Origin: Phocoena phocoena
Taxonomy: Eukaryota; Chordata; Mammalia; Artiodactyla; Phocoenidae
NCBI RefSeq assembly: GCF_963924675.1
Contig: NC_089222.1
Location: 135,248,281 to 135,312,280 of the forward strand
Direction: 5' to 3'
Length of the DNA stretch: 64,000 nucleotides
The position numbers and the translations under genes are program-made. Below the pieces are notes generated by a model. That model had not been told where the DNA came from. It was given only the letters and a program-made list of their open reading frames with translations, and made no database searches. Shown in pieces: positions 1-12,838 of this stretch (positions are counted from its first letter, which is position 1; every line of letters begins with the position of its first letter).

Positions 1-458
<458 letters not shown>

Positions 459-776
459 GGGACTTCCCTGGTGGTGCAGTGGTTAAGAATCCACCTGACA
501 ATTCAGGGGACACAGGTTTGAGCCCTGGTCCGGGAAGATCCAACATTCCGCGGAGGAACTAAGTCTGTGCGCCACAACTACTGAGCCTGCGCTCTAGAGC
601 CTGCGTGCCACAACTACTGAAGCCCGCACGCTTAGAGACTGTGCTCCATAACAAGAGAAGCCACCACAATGAGAAGCCCGCGCACTGCAATCAAGAGTAG
701 CCCCGGCTTGCTGTAACTAGAAAAAGCCGCGTGCAGCAACAAAGACCCAATGTAGCCAAACAAACAAACAAAAAAA
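459..776 (+). mobile_element. CHR-type SINE, long form
   Basis: It begins gggacttccctggtggtgca and contains the tRNA-like box B (ggtttgagccctggtc), followed by repeated 'cacaactactgagcctgcg' units and a caaa-rich tail. It is flanked by a 12-bp duplication aagacagtcata at 445-456 and 777-788. Confidence 0.93.
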
Positions 777-1495
777 AAGACAGTCATATTTTGACATAAT
801 TATTGAAATGTCCATTTGAAAAGTTAATGAAGTATACATTCACTTCCACTGAAAGATATTTCTGAGTTAATTTCGAATCTTGAAAATACTGGCTAAAAAG
901 GAATACATATGGTCATAGCTGTATTCATTACGATTCTTAGGATAGAAGATAAATTCTAACGAAGTATAAACAGAATCCCTTTGCAGGCTTGTGAAACCTG
1001 TTCTTTAGGTGTGATGGCACTACCTAAGAGTGTAAAGATTAGGTGTTAAGTAGATATTGGTTAAACTACAGAAGTTCAAGCAAGGTGAAAATGCAACAAA
1101 ATTCTGTGCACTTTCCAAACAAGGACTGCAGAAATCTACCATCCAATAGAGGGCAGCCATACATAGCAGAACTGACTAATTAAGCAACTGGCTGAGACCT
1201 GAACTAATCTAGGAACCACTAAGGAGATCATGTCTGCAGATTTCTTGTAGAGATACTTAAAGTCCAATGCCTACACTTTAAAAGGCAAGCATGTTCTCTC
1301 TTCCAGACAGTGCTTACAATGGGAATAAAATGAAGAAGCGCCAATTTAAATAGAAAAGTTCAAAAATAAAAAAAACCCTACACATCAATTTAATAATATA
1401 TAAATAATTATTTCCTGGTTATATATTTTTTTCCCAGGAATTCACCCATCACAATAAAAAAACTACAGAGACTACTGATTTAGTAAAGTACCCAC
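777..1495. other. CRYZL1 intron, no features seen
   Basis: Unique-looking AT-rich intron sequence up to the exon at 1496. No repeat family was recognised. Confidence 0.5.
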
Positions 1496-1594
1496 CTCCA
1501 GCATCTAGGACAATATCTACTCCAAGGCCACCTGTTTCTTCTAAACAGCTTTCAGCAACCTGGGCTTTCCCATTGGACACATCGATCACTCGGG
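1496..1594 (-). CDS. CRYZL1: CRYZL1 coding exon 8
   Basis: This 99-bp exon has acceptor ttacag at 1600-1595 and donor GAG|gtgggt at 1496/1495. It encodes [20 protein letters not shown], then [12 protein letters not shown], part of the Rossmann cofactor-binding half. It opens with two bases of a split alanine codon and closes with one base of a valine codon. The segment KAQVAE appears as KVHVAE in my memory of human CRYZL1, a mild substitution. No frame defects. Confidence 0.95.
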
Positions 1595-2533
1595 CTGTAA
1601 AGGACAGGAAGTCAGGCAATCTGTGTGTGATCAACACAACTCAGAGAAGAAGAGAAAGAAAAGCAAATAAATATTTCTTCTCTGAAATGAATTAAATGGT
1701 TGAAGGAATTACTGAATCAAATTATACTTTTTCTCATCTAACCAGTATGCTAAGGATCAATTTAAATGAAGGAACTGGTATATTCAATAAAATAAAAATA
1801 TGAGCATTTTGCAGATAATGTGTCCCAACGTTGGTTTGTTGACACAGAGGATTGTTCTTTACAGCTAAAGGATATTTTGCCAGAACTGAGAATCTCTAAA
1901 CCACAGAGGTACATATATATGAAGATGTGGACTGAAAGATTAAGCAATTTCTTAAGTATGTTCAGATTTAATAGAGTTTAGAGCTAAAAAGTACAAAGAT
2001 ATATTTATGTGATTTGGTACTTCTCTGTTAGAGGCCGTTTTAACCTTTCTCAGTCATAGAGATCCCAGCCCACACCCGCATCTCCTGACTTTGCCCTCCA
2101 AAACAAAAAAAATCCCGAAGGTGAAAAAAAACCCAGGATTATTTGAAGCAGGGTTAGTAAAAATTAAACTAACTTTAACTGGTTGCTTTAATGTGTTAAT
2201 ACAACAAGCCAGTGAGAGAACTAAAAAAAAAATCTCAATTTGAATTGGCAAACGAAGACACATGTTTATATTTCATTTTTGTATCTTTTAACACCTTCTC
2301 AGCAAAGAGAATTCCTCTCAGAGATTCTCAGATTGGAGGTGTTGTCCAGTAGTGACTGAAGTCTCGGGGGATGGAGGTGAGGGTGGGGGGACTCGAGGGA
2401 AAGGGGGCTGAAGCACCTCAGAAGGGCAGGGTTAACCAAGAGGAAACCGCTCCCTTCAACAATACTATTCATGCTACCCACCCCCTTCCATTTTCAATCT
2501 CTTCTTCCTTTTTTTCTTATTTTCCTCCTTTCT
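1595..2533. other. CRYZL1 intron, no features seen
   Basis: Intron sequence between two coding exons with no recognised repeat. A G-rich patch lies at 2364-2410. Confidence 0.5.
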
Positions 2534-2542
2534 CCAGCCCCT

Positions 2543-2546
<4 letters not shown>

Positions 2547-2580
<34 letters not shown>

Positions 2581-2769
2581 GGTACGCGGGCCTCTCCCTG
2601 TTGTGGCCTCTCCTGTTGCGGAGCACAGGCTCCGGACGCGCAGGCTCAGCGGCCATGGCTCACGGGCCCAGCCACTCCGCGGCACGTGGGATCTTCCCAG
2701 ACCGGGGCACGAACCCGTGTCCCCTGCATCGGCAGGCTGACTCTCAACCACTGCGCCACCAGGGAAGCC
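2547..2769 (-). mobile_element. CHR-type SINE, short young form
   Basis: Reverse orientation: a poly-T run of about 32, then gcggtacgcgggcctctccc through to ccaccagggaagcc. It is flanked by the duplication ccagcccctgttt at 2534 and 2770. It accounts for the longest apparent open frames at 2371-2955, which are not genes. Confidence 0.94.
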
Positions 2770-3607
2770 CCAGCCCCTGTTTTAACCTTCCTTCCATTTC
2801 TTGGTTATCTCTGCCAGAAGCATAACATAACTATGGAAATAACACAGGCTTTACTATTAGGCAGGCTTGGGTTCAAATTCCATTCCAGGCCTAGTGGTAC
2901 ATCTAGTGGTACATCCTTGGACAAGCTAAATTCTGAGATGCTGTTTCCCAGTTAGTTGACACTGGGTTGTTGAGGATTTAAGGAACTATCATCCATATTA
3001 ACACTCAATGAACCTTACTTTCCTTCCTGCCTGCCCCTCACTTAACACTCTGCTCATCTTCTTTTCTCTTCATCTGTTAAACTCCAACATTAATTCAGTT
3101 AACTCCAGTCTGTAAAATTCCATTCCTCTCTTTCTTCTCTTCTTTTTCAATCTCTATTTTCTTTCTCCTTTCCATATTCATCACTATTCGTATACGTTCA
3201 ATCTTTTCAAGAGTTCCCCAACCTCTACCATGTCCTATTTATCCTAAACTATATCTGACCTGGGTTTCTGTGTAAGTGGCTCATCTCCCTTCCTAGTGTA
3301 TCACAGGAAACAGACAAATTTAGAGGCATATCACTGGGTAAAAGAGGTTGAGAAACATGAAAAGTGATGCAAAAATATATTGATTTATTGACTAAAACCA
3401 AAGAGGCATCAGGTGTTTCTCAACCGTGTCAAAGTTCACCTAATTCAAACTTGGGTGAGTTGGTAACAATGAGACAAAGAAGAAAAAACACTGAAAAATG
3501 TAGGTTTAAGAAACAAATCATTAAAATTTAAACTATAACTTATGTAAACTTGGACTTAGCACAGATACTAAGTGCATTTTTTAAATGACATGCATTTGGC
3601 AGTTTGT

Positions 3608-3815
3608 TGGTTGTTTTTTTTTTTCGGTATGCAGGCCTCTCACTGTTGTGGTCTCTCCCGTTGCGGAGCACAGGCTCCGGACGCGCAGGCTCACCGGCCA
3701 TGGCTCACAGGCCTAGCTGCTCCGCGGCATGTGGGATCTTCCCGGACCGGGGCACGAACCCGTGTCCCCTGCATCGGCAGGCGGACTCACAACCACTGTG
3801 CCACCAGGAAAGCCC
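3608..3815 (-). mobile_element. CHR-type SINE, short young form
   Basis: A poly-T stretch at 3613-3624 is followed by the reverse SINE body, ending ccaccaggaaagcc. A duplication ggcagtttgtt/tgcagtttgtt lies at about 3597 and 3816. It sits 90 bp from CRYZL1 coding exon 7. Confidence 0.93.
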
Positions 3816-3897
3816 TGCAGTTTGTTTTACAAGTGCAGTTTTTAAGGTGATATCTCTTCAAAATTTTATGTTTTAAAGTCTGTGTTGAGTACTATTA

Positions 3898-4041
<144 letters not shown>

Positions 4042-5018
4042 TTATAGATATAGGGCAGAGGCCGTATCTAATTCATTTTATATGTCGTTTAATAAACTGT
4101 AATAGTTTAGTGCTACCTCAGTATATTTTAAAATGTTGTCTGATAGAAAAAGAAAAAAATACGGATAAGTTTAGAAGTGGAAACATTTGACACACTCTTC
4201 CTCAAGAGGGGTGGTGGAAAAGCTATGTGTGCCACAGGCTCTCAGCCAGTCTGACTGCAAGCAGCACACAATTTCAAGGACAGAGGCCGAATTCAGAACA
4301 CGGCCTTGGAATGAGATAAATGGGCCATTAAGGGCCTTGCCAGCATAATGTACTAAGCTAATTATATAATATCAATACATATGCAAGTCCAGCAACCTCA
4401 ACTTCAAAAGTTCCATCCTTTTGCTGACCTGTGGAGTAAGTTCAGGGAAACACTACTATCCTGATGTAGGACATAAGGATGAAGCCAATGCTGAAGGCAG
4501 TTATGCCTTTTTTTCAGTGAAAAGCAGGGGAAAAAGCATTTTCATCAACAGCCAGTTAGAAAATAAAACTATAAAATCAGCCCAAGTTTTGTGACATTTT
4601 TCGATTATATTTTATGTAATCTCTTTTAGTATCTTGAACTATATTTTGAAGATGTATGTAATATGTTTAAATTAGCACAGTTTTGAGCTTGTGTGATCTA
4701 TCTATAAATGTAACACCTTAATCACATAAGTGTAAAGTATGAGGGATATGATACAAAATTGGCAGGGAGTGCTGGGGTCTGGCTTCAAAGACTATGAGCT
4801 ATTTCAGGCTTTGTGTAACAGACATGAATAAAAGTGGCTTGTCTTTTTTTTTTAAAGTACTAGCAGATTCAAAGTAAAAAGAAACTAAACACAGTAATGC
4901 TAACTTTTATCTCCTTGATAAAAGCTGCTTATTTTAGAAAATGGGAGTTTGGTAAATGTATCAGTGAATAAGCTAACTGGCAACAAATTTGATTAGCAAA
5001 TGGATGGCCCATTTCTCA

Positions 5019-5252
<234 letters not shown>

Positions 5253-5393
5253 TTAGATCTGCTTCCTGGATCTGTTTCCCTCCATCTCTGCTCCCACCAT
5301 GGCCCTGGTCCAAGCCTACTTCTAGTATCTCTCACCACATTACAGTTTCTCTGCTTCCATTCTTACCCATGCATACTCCACTTTCAGCATAGG

Positions 5394-5420
5394 AGTGTGT
5401 GTGTGTGTGTGTGTGTGTAT
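5394..5420. repeat. (TG)n microsatellite
   Basis: About 13 TG units at the 3' end of an old L1-like fragment, in the intron next to the exon at 5076-5209. Confidence 0.9.
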
Positions 5421-5573
5421 TTTTTAAACGTTTTATTGTTAAAGTAAAATGTATGCAGAAAAGTACACGAAATAAAGTACAGCTGGATGAATAAATATGA
5501 AGTAACCACCATCCTGGTTGAGAGAGAGGACACAGCCCTCACGCCAACAGCCTCGCCTCTCCGGCCAGAGACG

Positions 5574-5804
5574 TTTTTTTTTTGTTTGTTTTTTTGTTTT
5601 GTTTTGTTTTTTTGCGGTACGCGGGCCTCTCACTGTTGTGGCCTCTCCCATTGCGGAGCACAGGCTCCGGACGCGCAGGCTGAGCGGCCACGGCTCACGG
5701 GGCCAGCCGCTCCGCGGCATATGGGATCTTCCTGGACCGGGGCACGAACACGCGTTCCCTGCATCGGCAGGCGGACTCTCAACCACTGCGCCACCAGGGA
5801 AGCC
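5574..5804 (-). mobile_element. CHR-type SINE, short young form
   Basis: A T-rich tail with interspersed G (gtttgttttttt) is followed by a full reverse body and flanked by ccagagacgttt at 5565 and 5805. It is inserted in the old L1M. Confidence 0.94.
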
Positions 5805-6058
5805 CCAGAGACGTTTTTTTAAAAATTGAGATATAATTGACATCAGAGGTCACCACCATTCTAATGTATTTTCTTATTCACCTTCATAGTTTAATAACTC
5901 AAGTATCCATTCCTAAACAATATAATTTTGTTTTGCCTGTTTCTGAAATTTATCTAAATGCAATTGTACCATACACATTTTTTCTTTTTTGATGAACATT
6001 GTTTTTTAAGACACATCCTTTCTTGTTACATGTGGCTATAGTATAGTGCTTCCATTTT

Positions 6059-6264
6059 TTTTTGTTGTTTTTTCGGTACGCAGGCTTCTCACTGTTGTGG
6101 CCTCTCCCGTTGCGGAGCACAGGCTCCGGACGCGCAGGCTCAGCGGCCATGGCTCACGGGCCCAGCCGCTCCACGGCATGTGGGATCTTCCTGGACCGGG
6201 GCACGAACCCATGTCCCCTGCATCGGCAGGTGGACTCTCAACCACTGCGCCACCAGGGAAGCCC
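6059..6264 (-). mobile_element. CHR-type SINE, short young form
   Basis: Reverse body between copies of agtgcttccatttt at 6045-6058 and 6265-6278, inserted in the same old L1M. Confidence 0.94.
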
Positions 6265-6417
6265 AGTGCTTCCATTTTTGATGTCTTTGGCAACATCAAA
6301 TTTCATAGAATGGATTGGTTATCCACTCTCCAGTCAAGGAACATTTGTGTTTTTTTCCCCATTTTTGGTAGTTAAGCATTCTTAACTAAGAATGCTCTTG
6401 TATAAAAGTTACTCTTA

Positions 6418-6620
6418 GGGGCTTCCCTGGTGGCGCAGTGGTTGCGAGCTCGCCTGCCGATGCAGGGGACACGGGTTCGTGCCCTGGTCCGGGAGGATCT
6501 CACATGCCGCGGAGCGGCTGGGCCCGTGAGCCATGGCCGCTGAGCCTGCGCGTCCGGAGCCTGTGCTCTGCAACGGTAGAGGCCACAACAGTGAGAGGCC
6601 CGCGTACCAAAAAAAAAAAA
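6418..6620 (+). mobile_element. CHR-type SINE, short young form
   Basis: Forward copy: ggggcttccctggtggcgca, box B gggttcgtgccctgg, and an A tail of about 13. Target duplication aagttactctta at 6406-6417 and 6621-6632. Confidence 0.94.
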
Positions 6621-7050
6621 AAGTTACTCTTACACTGGTACACAGGTTTTCTCCAGGATATTTACTGAGGAATGGAAATCCCAGCTCCAGGATATATTAC
6701 CTTCGACTTTATATTTCCAAAGTGGCTGTATGAATTTACTCTCCCACAGCTGCTGTTGTGAACGTCCTTGTCAACCCTGGTATTATATATTTTTGCCCAT
6801 CATATGGATGTGTAATGGTTTCTTACATGTGATCTTATTGATAATTTGCTTTCCCCTGACTACTAATGAAGTTGAGTACCTTTCTGTGTTTGTTGGCCAT
6901 ATGGAATTCCCTTTGTGAAGTGACTGTTCAAGTGTTCTATCAATTTTTCTATTGTTGTTGACTTTTTCTTATTGATTTGTAAAAATTCTTAATATATTCT
7001 AGATGAGTCATTTGCTTGTTTATGTGTTATAATTATTTTCAACTTTATGG

Positions 7051-8049
7051 CTTCTCTTTTCAATCTCTTTAGTGGTGTTTTTGAAAAACAAGTGTCAGAA
7101 TGATCTTTTAAAAACATAAATGACATCCTAACACTTCTGTGTTTATAATTAATCAATGGCTTTCTATTGCACTTGGAACAAAATGCAAACTCCTAATATA
7201 CTGTAATTTAAGCCATATTAGCTTTATGTTTTCTGACCATTAAGCTGCTCTTTAATATGTTTATTTAATTTTTGTTTTTATGTTGTACACTGAATGTGAT
7301 TTTTTTCACAGTATAGGCAATACTTTCTCATTTTACCTACAATCAAGTTTATAACACTTTCCGTAGTCTTTACCAGGACTATTTTTCCTCTTATGTCAAC
7401 AGATTCAGATGGGTTAGCATGGCCAGTCAGCATTGAATTTACCAACTAATTAGTGCCATCTAGTGGGGAAGCAAAGCATCCAAGCACATGATGAAAATGT
7501 TCAGACAAGCAAGGCATTAAAAGAGTAAAACAGGGGATATCTCACACAGTACTTTATTCCTTACCAAACTCAAGATAGCTATTTTCCCACTTTTACTGAT
7601 TATGAAGTGGGGTTCAGGGTAATTAATTTGTCTGAGGCCACAAGTTTCAATGTCTGACTTTAAAGCCCATCTACTCTAACAGTGCATGTTCAATCTATGT
7701 AAAATTTATTTATATGGAATTTTTTGGGAACATCTTTCATCATAAGAATTGGGACTACCTATACTTTCATTAGGAAATAAAAAATTCAGTGCTTAAAAAA
7801 TTCTAACAGTAATAAAACTACATCTAAGATTGCAGAGGCTTTAAAATTACATGGTTGGACATGGTTTAACGTTGAGATCCTTGCTTTTGTGTTAGGTGGT
7901 ACACAAGTGTTTATTATGTCATAAAAACTAAGAAAATAAAAAGAAGAGAGCCATGTATGGATCAATAATAACAGTATGTCAGAGCCCAAGAATTACAATT
8001 TCAATTCTTTCTACCTCAGGTCCAAAGGAATAATGCTGAAAATGTGTGC
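7051..8049. other. CRYZL1 intron with a weak MIR-like patch
   Basis: Mostly unique AT-rich sequence. 7600-7690 resembles a minus-strand MIR core (ttgtctgaggccacaag), highly diverged. No exon found. Confidence 0.4.
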
Positions 8050-9188
8050 CAATTTTTAAAAAATTTAACTTTTATTTTATATTGGAGTATAGTTCACTCA
8101 CAACATCGTGCTTGTTTCAGGTGTACAGCAAAGTGATCCAGTTATACATATACATAGCCATTCCTTTTCATATTCTTTTCCCATATAGGTCACCAAAGAA
8201 TACTGAGTAGAGTTCTTTGTGCCATACAGTAGGTCTCCGTTGATCATCTACTTTGTATGTATCAACAGTAGTGTGTATATGTTAATCTGAAGCTCCCAGT
8301 TTATCTCCCCCCCAAATTTCCTCTTTGGTAACCAGAAGTTTGTTTTCTAAGCCTGTGAGTCTGTTTCTGTTTTGTAAATTTGTATCATTTTTTTAGATTC
8401 CATATATAAGTCACATCATATGATATTTGTCTTTCTCTTTGGTAACCAGATTTCCTCTTTGGTAACCAGAAGTTTGTTTTCTAAGCCTGTGAGTCTGTTT
8501 CTGTTTTGTAAATTTGTATCATTTTTTTAGATTCCACATATAAGTCACATCATATGATATTTGTCTTTCTCTGTCTGACTGACTTCACTTAGTATGATTA
8601 TCTCTATGTCCATCCATGGTGCTGCAAATGGCATTATTTCCTTCTTTTTTATGGCTGAGTAATATTCCACTGTGTATATGTACCACATCTTCTTTATCCA
8701 TTCCTCTGTCGATGGACATTTAGGTTGCTTCCATGTCATGGCTATTGTAAATAGTGCTTCAATGAACATTGGGGTGCATGTATCTTTTTGAATTATGGTT
8801 TTCTCCAGATTATGCCCAGGAGTGGGATTGCTAGAGCATATGGTATCTCTATTTTTAGTTTTTAAGGAACCTCCATATTGTTCTCCATACTGGTTGTACC
8901 AATTTACATTCCCACCAACAGTGTAGGAGGATTCCCTTTTCTCCACACCCTCTCCAGCATTTATTATTTGTAGACTTTCTGATGATGGCCATTCTGACTG
9001 GTGTGAGGTGATACCTCATTGTAGTTTTGATTTGCAGTTCTCTAATAGTTAGCCTTGTTGAACATATTTTCATGTGCTTTTTGGCTATCTGTATGTATTC
9101 TTTGGAGAAATGTCTATTTAGATCTTCTGCCCATTTTTTGATTGGGTTGTTTTTTTGCCATTGAGCTGCATGAGCTGTTTGTATGAAA
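8050..9188 (-). mobile_element. 5'-truncated L1 (3' UTR and end of ORF2)
   Basis: On the minus strand this reads from the reverse-transcriptase C-terminal part ([19 protein letters not shown] at about 8860-8920, then MWYIYTVEYYSAIKKKEIMPFA at 8610-8690) into the L1 3' UTR, ending in the A-rich end near 8050. Frames are broken. It contains a 134-bp tandem duplication at 8317-8584. No clean target duplication was seen. Confidence 0.88.
8317..8584. repeat. 134-bp tandem duplication inside the L1 3' UTR
   Basis: The block starting tttcctctttggtaaccaga at 8317 is repeated from 8451, period 134. The two copies are nearly identical (ccatatataag in one, ccacatataag in the other), with the second copy running into normal L1 sequence. 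Confidence 0.85.
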
Positions 9189-9519
9189 AATAAAATCAGA
9201 ATGGCTTGAGAACTGAAAGCACAAAAGATCTGGAAGAATTACTCAACTTTTTACCTTTGTCCTCAATATTTTGAAACAAGATTAATAAGACATCTTTTGG
9301 GAGTTGTTTGGAGCCTGGTTCTTTGGTTTGGTAAAAGAACTGACTTACTAGAAGGTGACTGAGTTGTGAGCTTTTATTTTAAAAAATCATCAAATAATTA
9401 ACAGGAACTAAAATAGAGTCATGAGCTAAATTATTCCAGGAACTAAATTATAATTATAACAGGAACTAAATTATTTCTCCCTGCAAATCTTCAGGGGACA
9501 TACTGAAATTATTTTCTCT

Positions 9520-9640
9520 TTCATAGAATGTTAGAGCTACAGCAGAGATTAGAGGTTATCTAGTTTGGCATGCTTGTTTAAAGACAAAGTAAAATGTGCC
9601 CAGGTCTTGCCTAAAGGTCACACAGTTAGCGGTCATTCTT
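9520..9640. repeat. Ancient SINE-like (MIR-type) remnant
   Basis: The string gttagagctacagcagagat..ggtcacacagttagcgg resembles the conserved segment of old mammal-wide SINEs. Heavily diverged; family uncertain. Confidence 0.4.
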
Positions 9641-9684
9641 CTTTTTTTTAATTTGAAGTATAGTTGATTTACAATGTTTCAGGT
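9641..9684 (-). mobile_element. Very short (44 bp) L1 3'-end insertion
   Basis: The sequence cttttttttaatttgaagta and its continuation match the last bases of the L1 3' UTR in reverse (compare 62353-62390, also tgaagtatagttgattta). It sits between gttagcggtcattctt (9625-9640) and gttagtggtcattctt (9685-9700), a 16-bp target duplication with one mismatch. Confidence 0.8.
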
Positions 9685-10121
9685 GTTAGTGGTCATTCTT
9701 AAAGTGCTTCTTTTAAAGAAACATTTTGTTGTGTTTCCCTTCTCAAGGAATATCTATCAATAGACTTGCTTTCTCTGTATATGTTGGTGGATTTTGGGAC
9801 TATAATCCTCCTGATTTGTAGGAAAATAAAAGGTCACTTGTGTGGTTCTCTTGTCTTAGATTAAGCTTTATAGCTAGAAAATTTTGATGTTCCAGTTTGC
9901 TGTTCTTCTTCTGGTCCATCTTATAATCCTCCAGTGTTCAGCAATGCTTAAGGAAATGCACCTTTTTTATTCTTGGTTTGTTTTTTCAACAGTTAACTTT
10001 CTATAACAATTTAATTTAGTTTACTTTATCAAAACTCAAGCCTAGGAATCCAAACTAAAGGTTTTAGTTGACTCCATATTTACAAGGTTCTCAAAAGAAC
10101 AGGGACAATAAGGGCCCAAGG

Positions 10122-10391
10122 GGGACTTCCCTGGTGGTCCAACTGGTTAAGAATCTGCCTTCCAACACAGGGGACGCAGGTTCAATCCCTGGTCGAGGAA
10201 CTAAGATCCCACATGCCGCGGGGCAACTAAGCCCGAACGCCGCAACAACTGAGCCCGCATGCCACAACTCGAGAGAAGCCCACACGCCACAACTAGAGAG
10301 GAGTCTGCACAATGCAACAAAAGATCCCACAAGCCACAACTAAGACCTGATGCAGCCAAAAATAAATAAATAAATAAATATTTTTAAAAAA
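10122..10391 (+). mobile_element. CHR-type SINE, long form
   Basis: Starts gggacttccctggtggtcca, body gcaactaagcccgaacgccg, tail (aaat)n. Target duplication agggcccaagg at 10111 and 10392. Confidence 0.93.
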
Positions 10392-10642
10392 AGGGCCCAA
10401 GGAAATTCTGGGATTAAAAATAGTAGAGCTTCCCATAAAAGAGACAGCAGCCATCCTCAATTTTCAAACTGCATTATATCAAAATAGTCATGGATCAGAG
10501 ACTTTCACTGCACGGTATTTGGAAATGAGATTTACCTTTGAAAGGAAGACACATAGTTGGCTCCATATGTAGGCTTAATATATACATAAATAAGCACAGG
10601 CCTCAGACTTCTGGAAAACTGTCTTTTAAAGTTAATTTTTAA

Positions 10643-11005
10643 GGGACTTACCTGGTGGCACAGTGGTTAGGAATCCGCCTGCCAATGCAGGGGACACGGG
10701 TTCGAGCCCTGGTCCGGGAAGATCCCACATGCCGCAGAGCAACTAAGCCCGTACACCACAACTACTGAGCCTGCGATCTAGAGCCCGCGAGCCACAACTA
10801 CTGAGCCTGCACGCCACAACTACTGAAGCCTGTGTGCCTAAAGCCCGTGTTCCGCAACGAGAGAAGCCACCACAATGAGAAGCCTGTGCACCGAAACAAA
10901 GAGTAGCCTCCTCTCACCCCAACTAGAGAAAGCCTGCGCACAGCAATGAAGACCCAACGCATCTAATAAATAAATGAATGAATGAATGAATGAATGAATA
11001 AAATT
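10643..11005 (+). mobile_element. CHR-type SINE, long form with (GAAT)n tail
   Basis: Starts gggacttacctggtggcaca with the full long body and an expanded (aatg) tail at 10970-10998. A second SINE lies directly downstream in opposite orientation. Confidence 0.92.
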
Positions 11006-11020
11006 TAATAAAAAATTAAT

Positions 11021-11226
11021 TTTTTTTTTTTTTTGCGGTACGTGGGCCTCTCACTGTTATGGCATCTCCCGTTGCGGAGCACAGACTCCGGACATGCAGG
11101 CTCAGTGGCCATGGCTCACGGGCCCAGCCGCTCCGCGGCATGTGGGATCTTCCCAGACTGGGGCACAAACCCGTGTTCCCTGAATCAGCAGGCGGACTCT
11201 CAACCACTGCACCACCAGGGAAGCCC
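11021..11226 (-). mobile_element. CHR-type SINE, short form, adjacent to the previous SINE
   Basis: Poly-T, gcggtacgtgggcctctcac, ending ccaccagggaagccc. The duplication aaaaattaatttt lies at about 11011 and 11227, i.e. at the 3' junction of the long SINE. Confidence 0.93.
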
Positions 11227-11639
11227 AAAAATTAATTTTTAATAAAACAAGATGGTATTACTTGGAAATTTTAGACATAGTAAATGTCATTAATTTAAAT
11301 ATAAATTACTTAACAATTTATAATTTCAAAAATGAAATGCCAAAGATTTCCTACCCTAGTTCAAGTTACTATATAGACTCAAATGTACAAATTTACTATT
11401 TTTAATAGTCCAAAATCCAAATTGGCCCATATGGTCTGATTAGCATTTATATCATTCAAGAAAGAACTTAGGAAAAATTTTAATAAAATAGTTCAAGAAC
11501 ACAAAAGGTTGTATAATAACCTATAGATAAGATATGAAAAACAACATGAATCCCAACATAAGGAATAGCCGACTGGCAGTACCACTGTAGTCCCGTGGAT
11601 CTACTCTGATCACATCCTCTTGCCTTGCCCACAAAGGTA
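11227..11639. other. CRYZL1 intron, no features seen
   Basis: AT-rich unique-looking intron sequence between a SINE and an old L1 fragment. Confidence 0.45.
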
Positions 11640-12260
11640 ACTTCCACATGACTTTTCATCCCTACCTGTTCCTTACATCCTTAAATAACACATGCTTAAT
11701 TAAACTTTGTATGTTTTTGAACTTCATAGAAATGAAATGGTATCACACTGTTCGTATCGTTCTGCAACTTGCTTTTTTCACTCAGCACAGTTTGTGAGGT
11801 TCATCTGTCTTGATATGTTTGACTGTTATTTATTCATTTTCACTGATGAGTTAATTAGAAATATCTTGAGTTATCCATTTTCCCAGGAAGAACATTTGGC
11901 TGTTTCTCTTTTTATTCCACAATTACAAACCACGCTACTATGAACTCTTGTGCATGTGCTACTGGTACACATCAAGCTTCTCTGGTGTATGAAAGTACCA
12001 GTGGAATTACTAGGTCTGAGGTGTTAATACTTCATTACCTTTATTAGATCATGCTGTTATTTTCTAATGCATTTGTACTAATTTACACTCCCAGTGCATA
12101 AAAGGTTCTACTGCCCCACATCCTTGCCAACACCTGGGATGGTCAAACTTTATAACTGTCATTCTCATGGATGCATAATGGTATCTCTAAATGGTTTTAA
12201 TTTGCTTTCCCCTGATTACTAAGGAGATGCAGCATCTTTTCACTATGGTTTCATGAAGAG
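11640..12260 (-). mobile_element. Old L1M fragment
   Basis: Reverse-complement L1 3' ORF2 pattern: gaaatggtatcac, catccttgccaacacctg, ttgctttcccctgatta. Diverged and frame-broken. Confidence 0.6.
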
Positions 12261-12769
12261 TGTCTGTGTTTATACATTTATTCATTTAAATTTAAATATT
12301 TAAGAAGTAAATTACTGTAGAAAATTTTTAAATTAACATTTAAGTTACAATGAATACTGGTCAAAAGATACTACCAACAGAAACAAGAATAAGTGTTTTT
12401 GAGTCTTTCCTGACTCAGACTCTACATGTATTGTCTAGATTTTATACATTTAAAAATTTCAATTAATAACCAAGAATAAGAAGTAAAAAATTTTGATTAG
12501 TGATATAATTTCAGAGCCAAGCAAGAAATGGCTTTTCAAACCTCTTACCATGAGCAGTGTAAGGGAAACTTAAAGGTCTAAATACTGTTTAGCTTGAAAA
12601 TGGATTTTATGGATACAAAATATAAGCTAGAAATAGTCATATGTCCACCCGATAGTTATTTCCTAGGTCCACTCACAGCAGATGAAAATAAATCATACTG
12701 TTACTAAAAACCACACACATCTGTGAAATAAGGCTTACGTGAGTTCCAAAACACTAGACTACCACATAC

Positions 12770-12838
12770 CCAAGTAATGTTCATGTACTCGAACAGCTTC
12801 ACAAAGTCCAGGGTCTTCAGAATCCAAGGGTAAAATTC
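12770..12838 (-). CDS. CRYZL1: CRYZL1 coding exon 5
   Basis: This 69-bp exon has acceptor tttcag at 12844-12839 and donor TTGG|gtatgt at 12770/12769. It encodes ILPLDSEDPGLCEAVRVHEH, then YL, with split glycine and valine codons at its ends. It belongs to the N-terminal GroES-like domain that precedes the cofactor domain in MDR proteins. The remembered human sequence has EVVRVHEHYL here. Confidence 0.94.

Larger units (their letters stand above)
5430..7050 (-). mobile_element. Old L1M fragment broken by three SINEs
   Basis: Segments at 5430-5570, 5815-6050, 6279-6410 and 6632-7050 read like the reverse complement of diverged L1 ORF2/3' sequence (atggtttcttacatgtg.., ctttcccctgactactaatg). 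They rejoin once the SINEs at 5574, 6059 and 6418 are removed. Frames are heavily broken. Confidence 0.6.

Noticed and set aside
2371..2955. Open frame of 194 codons across a SINE
   Set aside because: It is the translation of a CHR SINE (repeated [18 protein letters not shown] pattern also seen at 3572, 5487, 25035 and 37457); no gene evidence.
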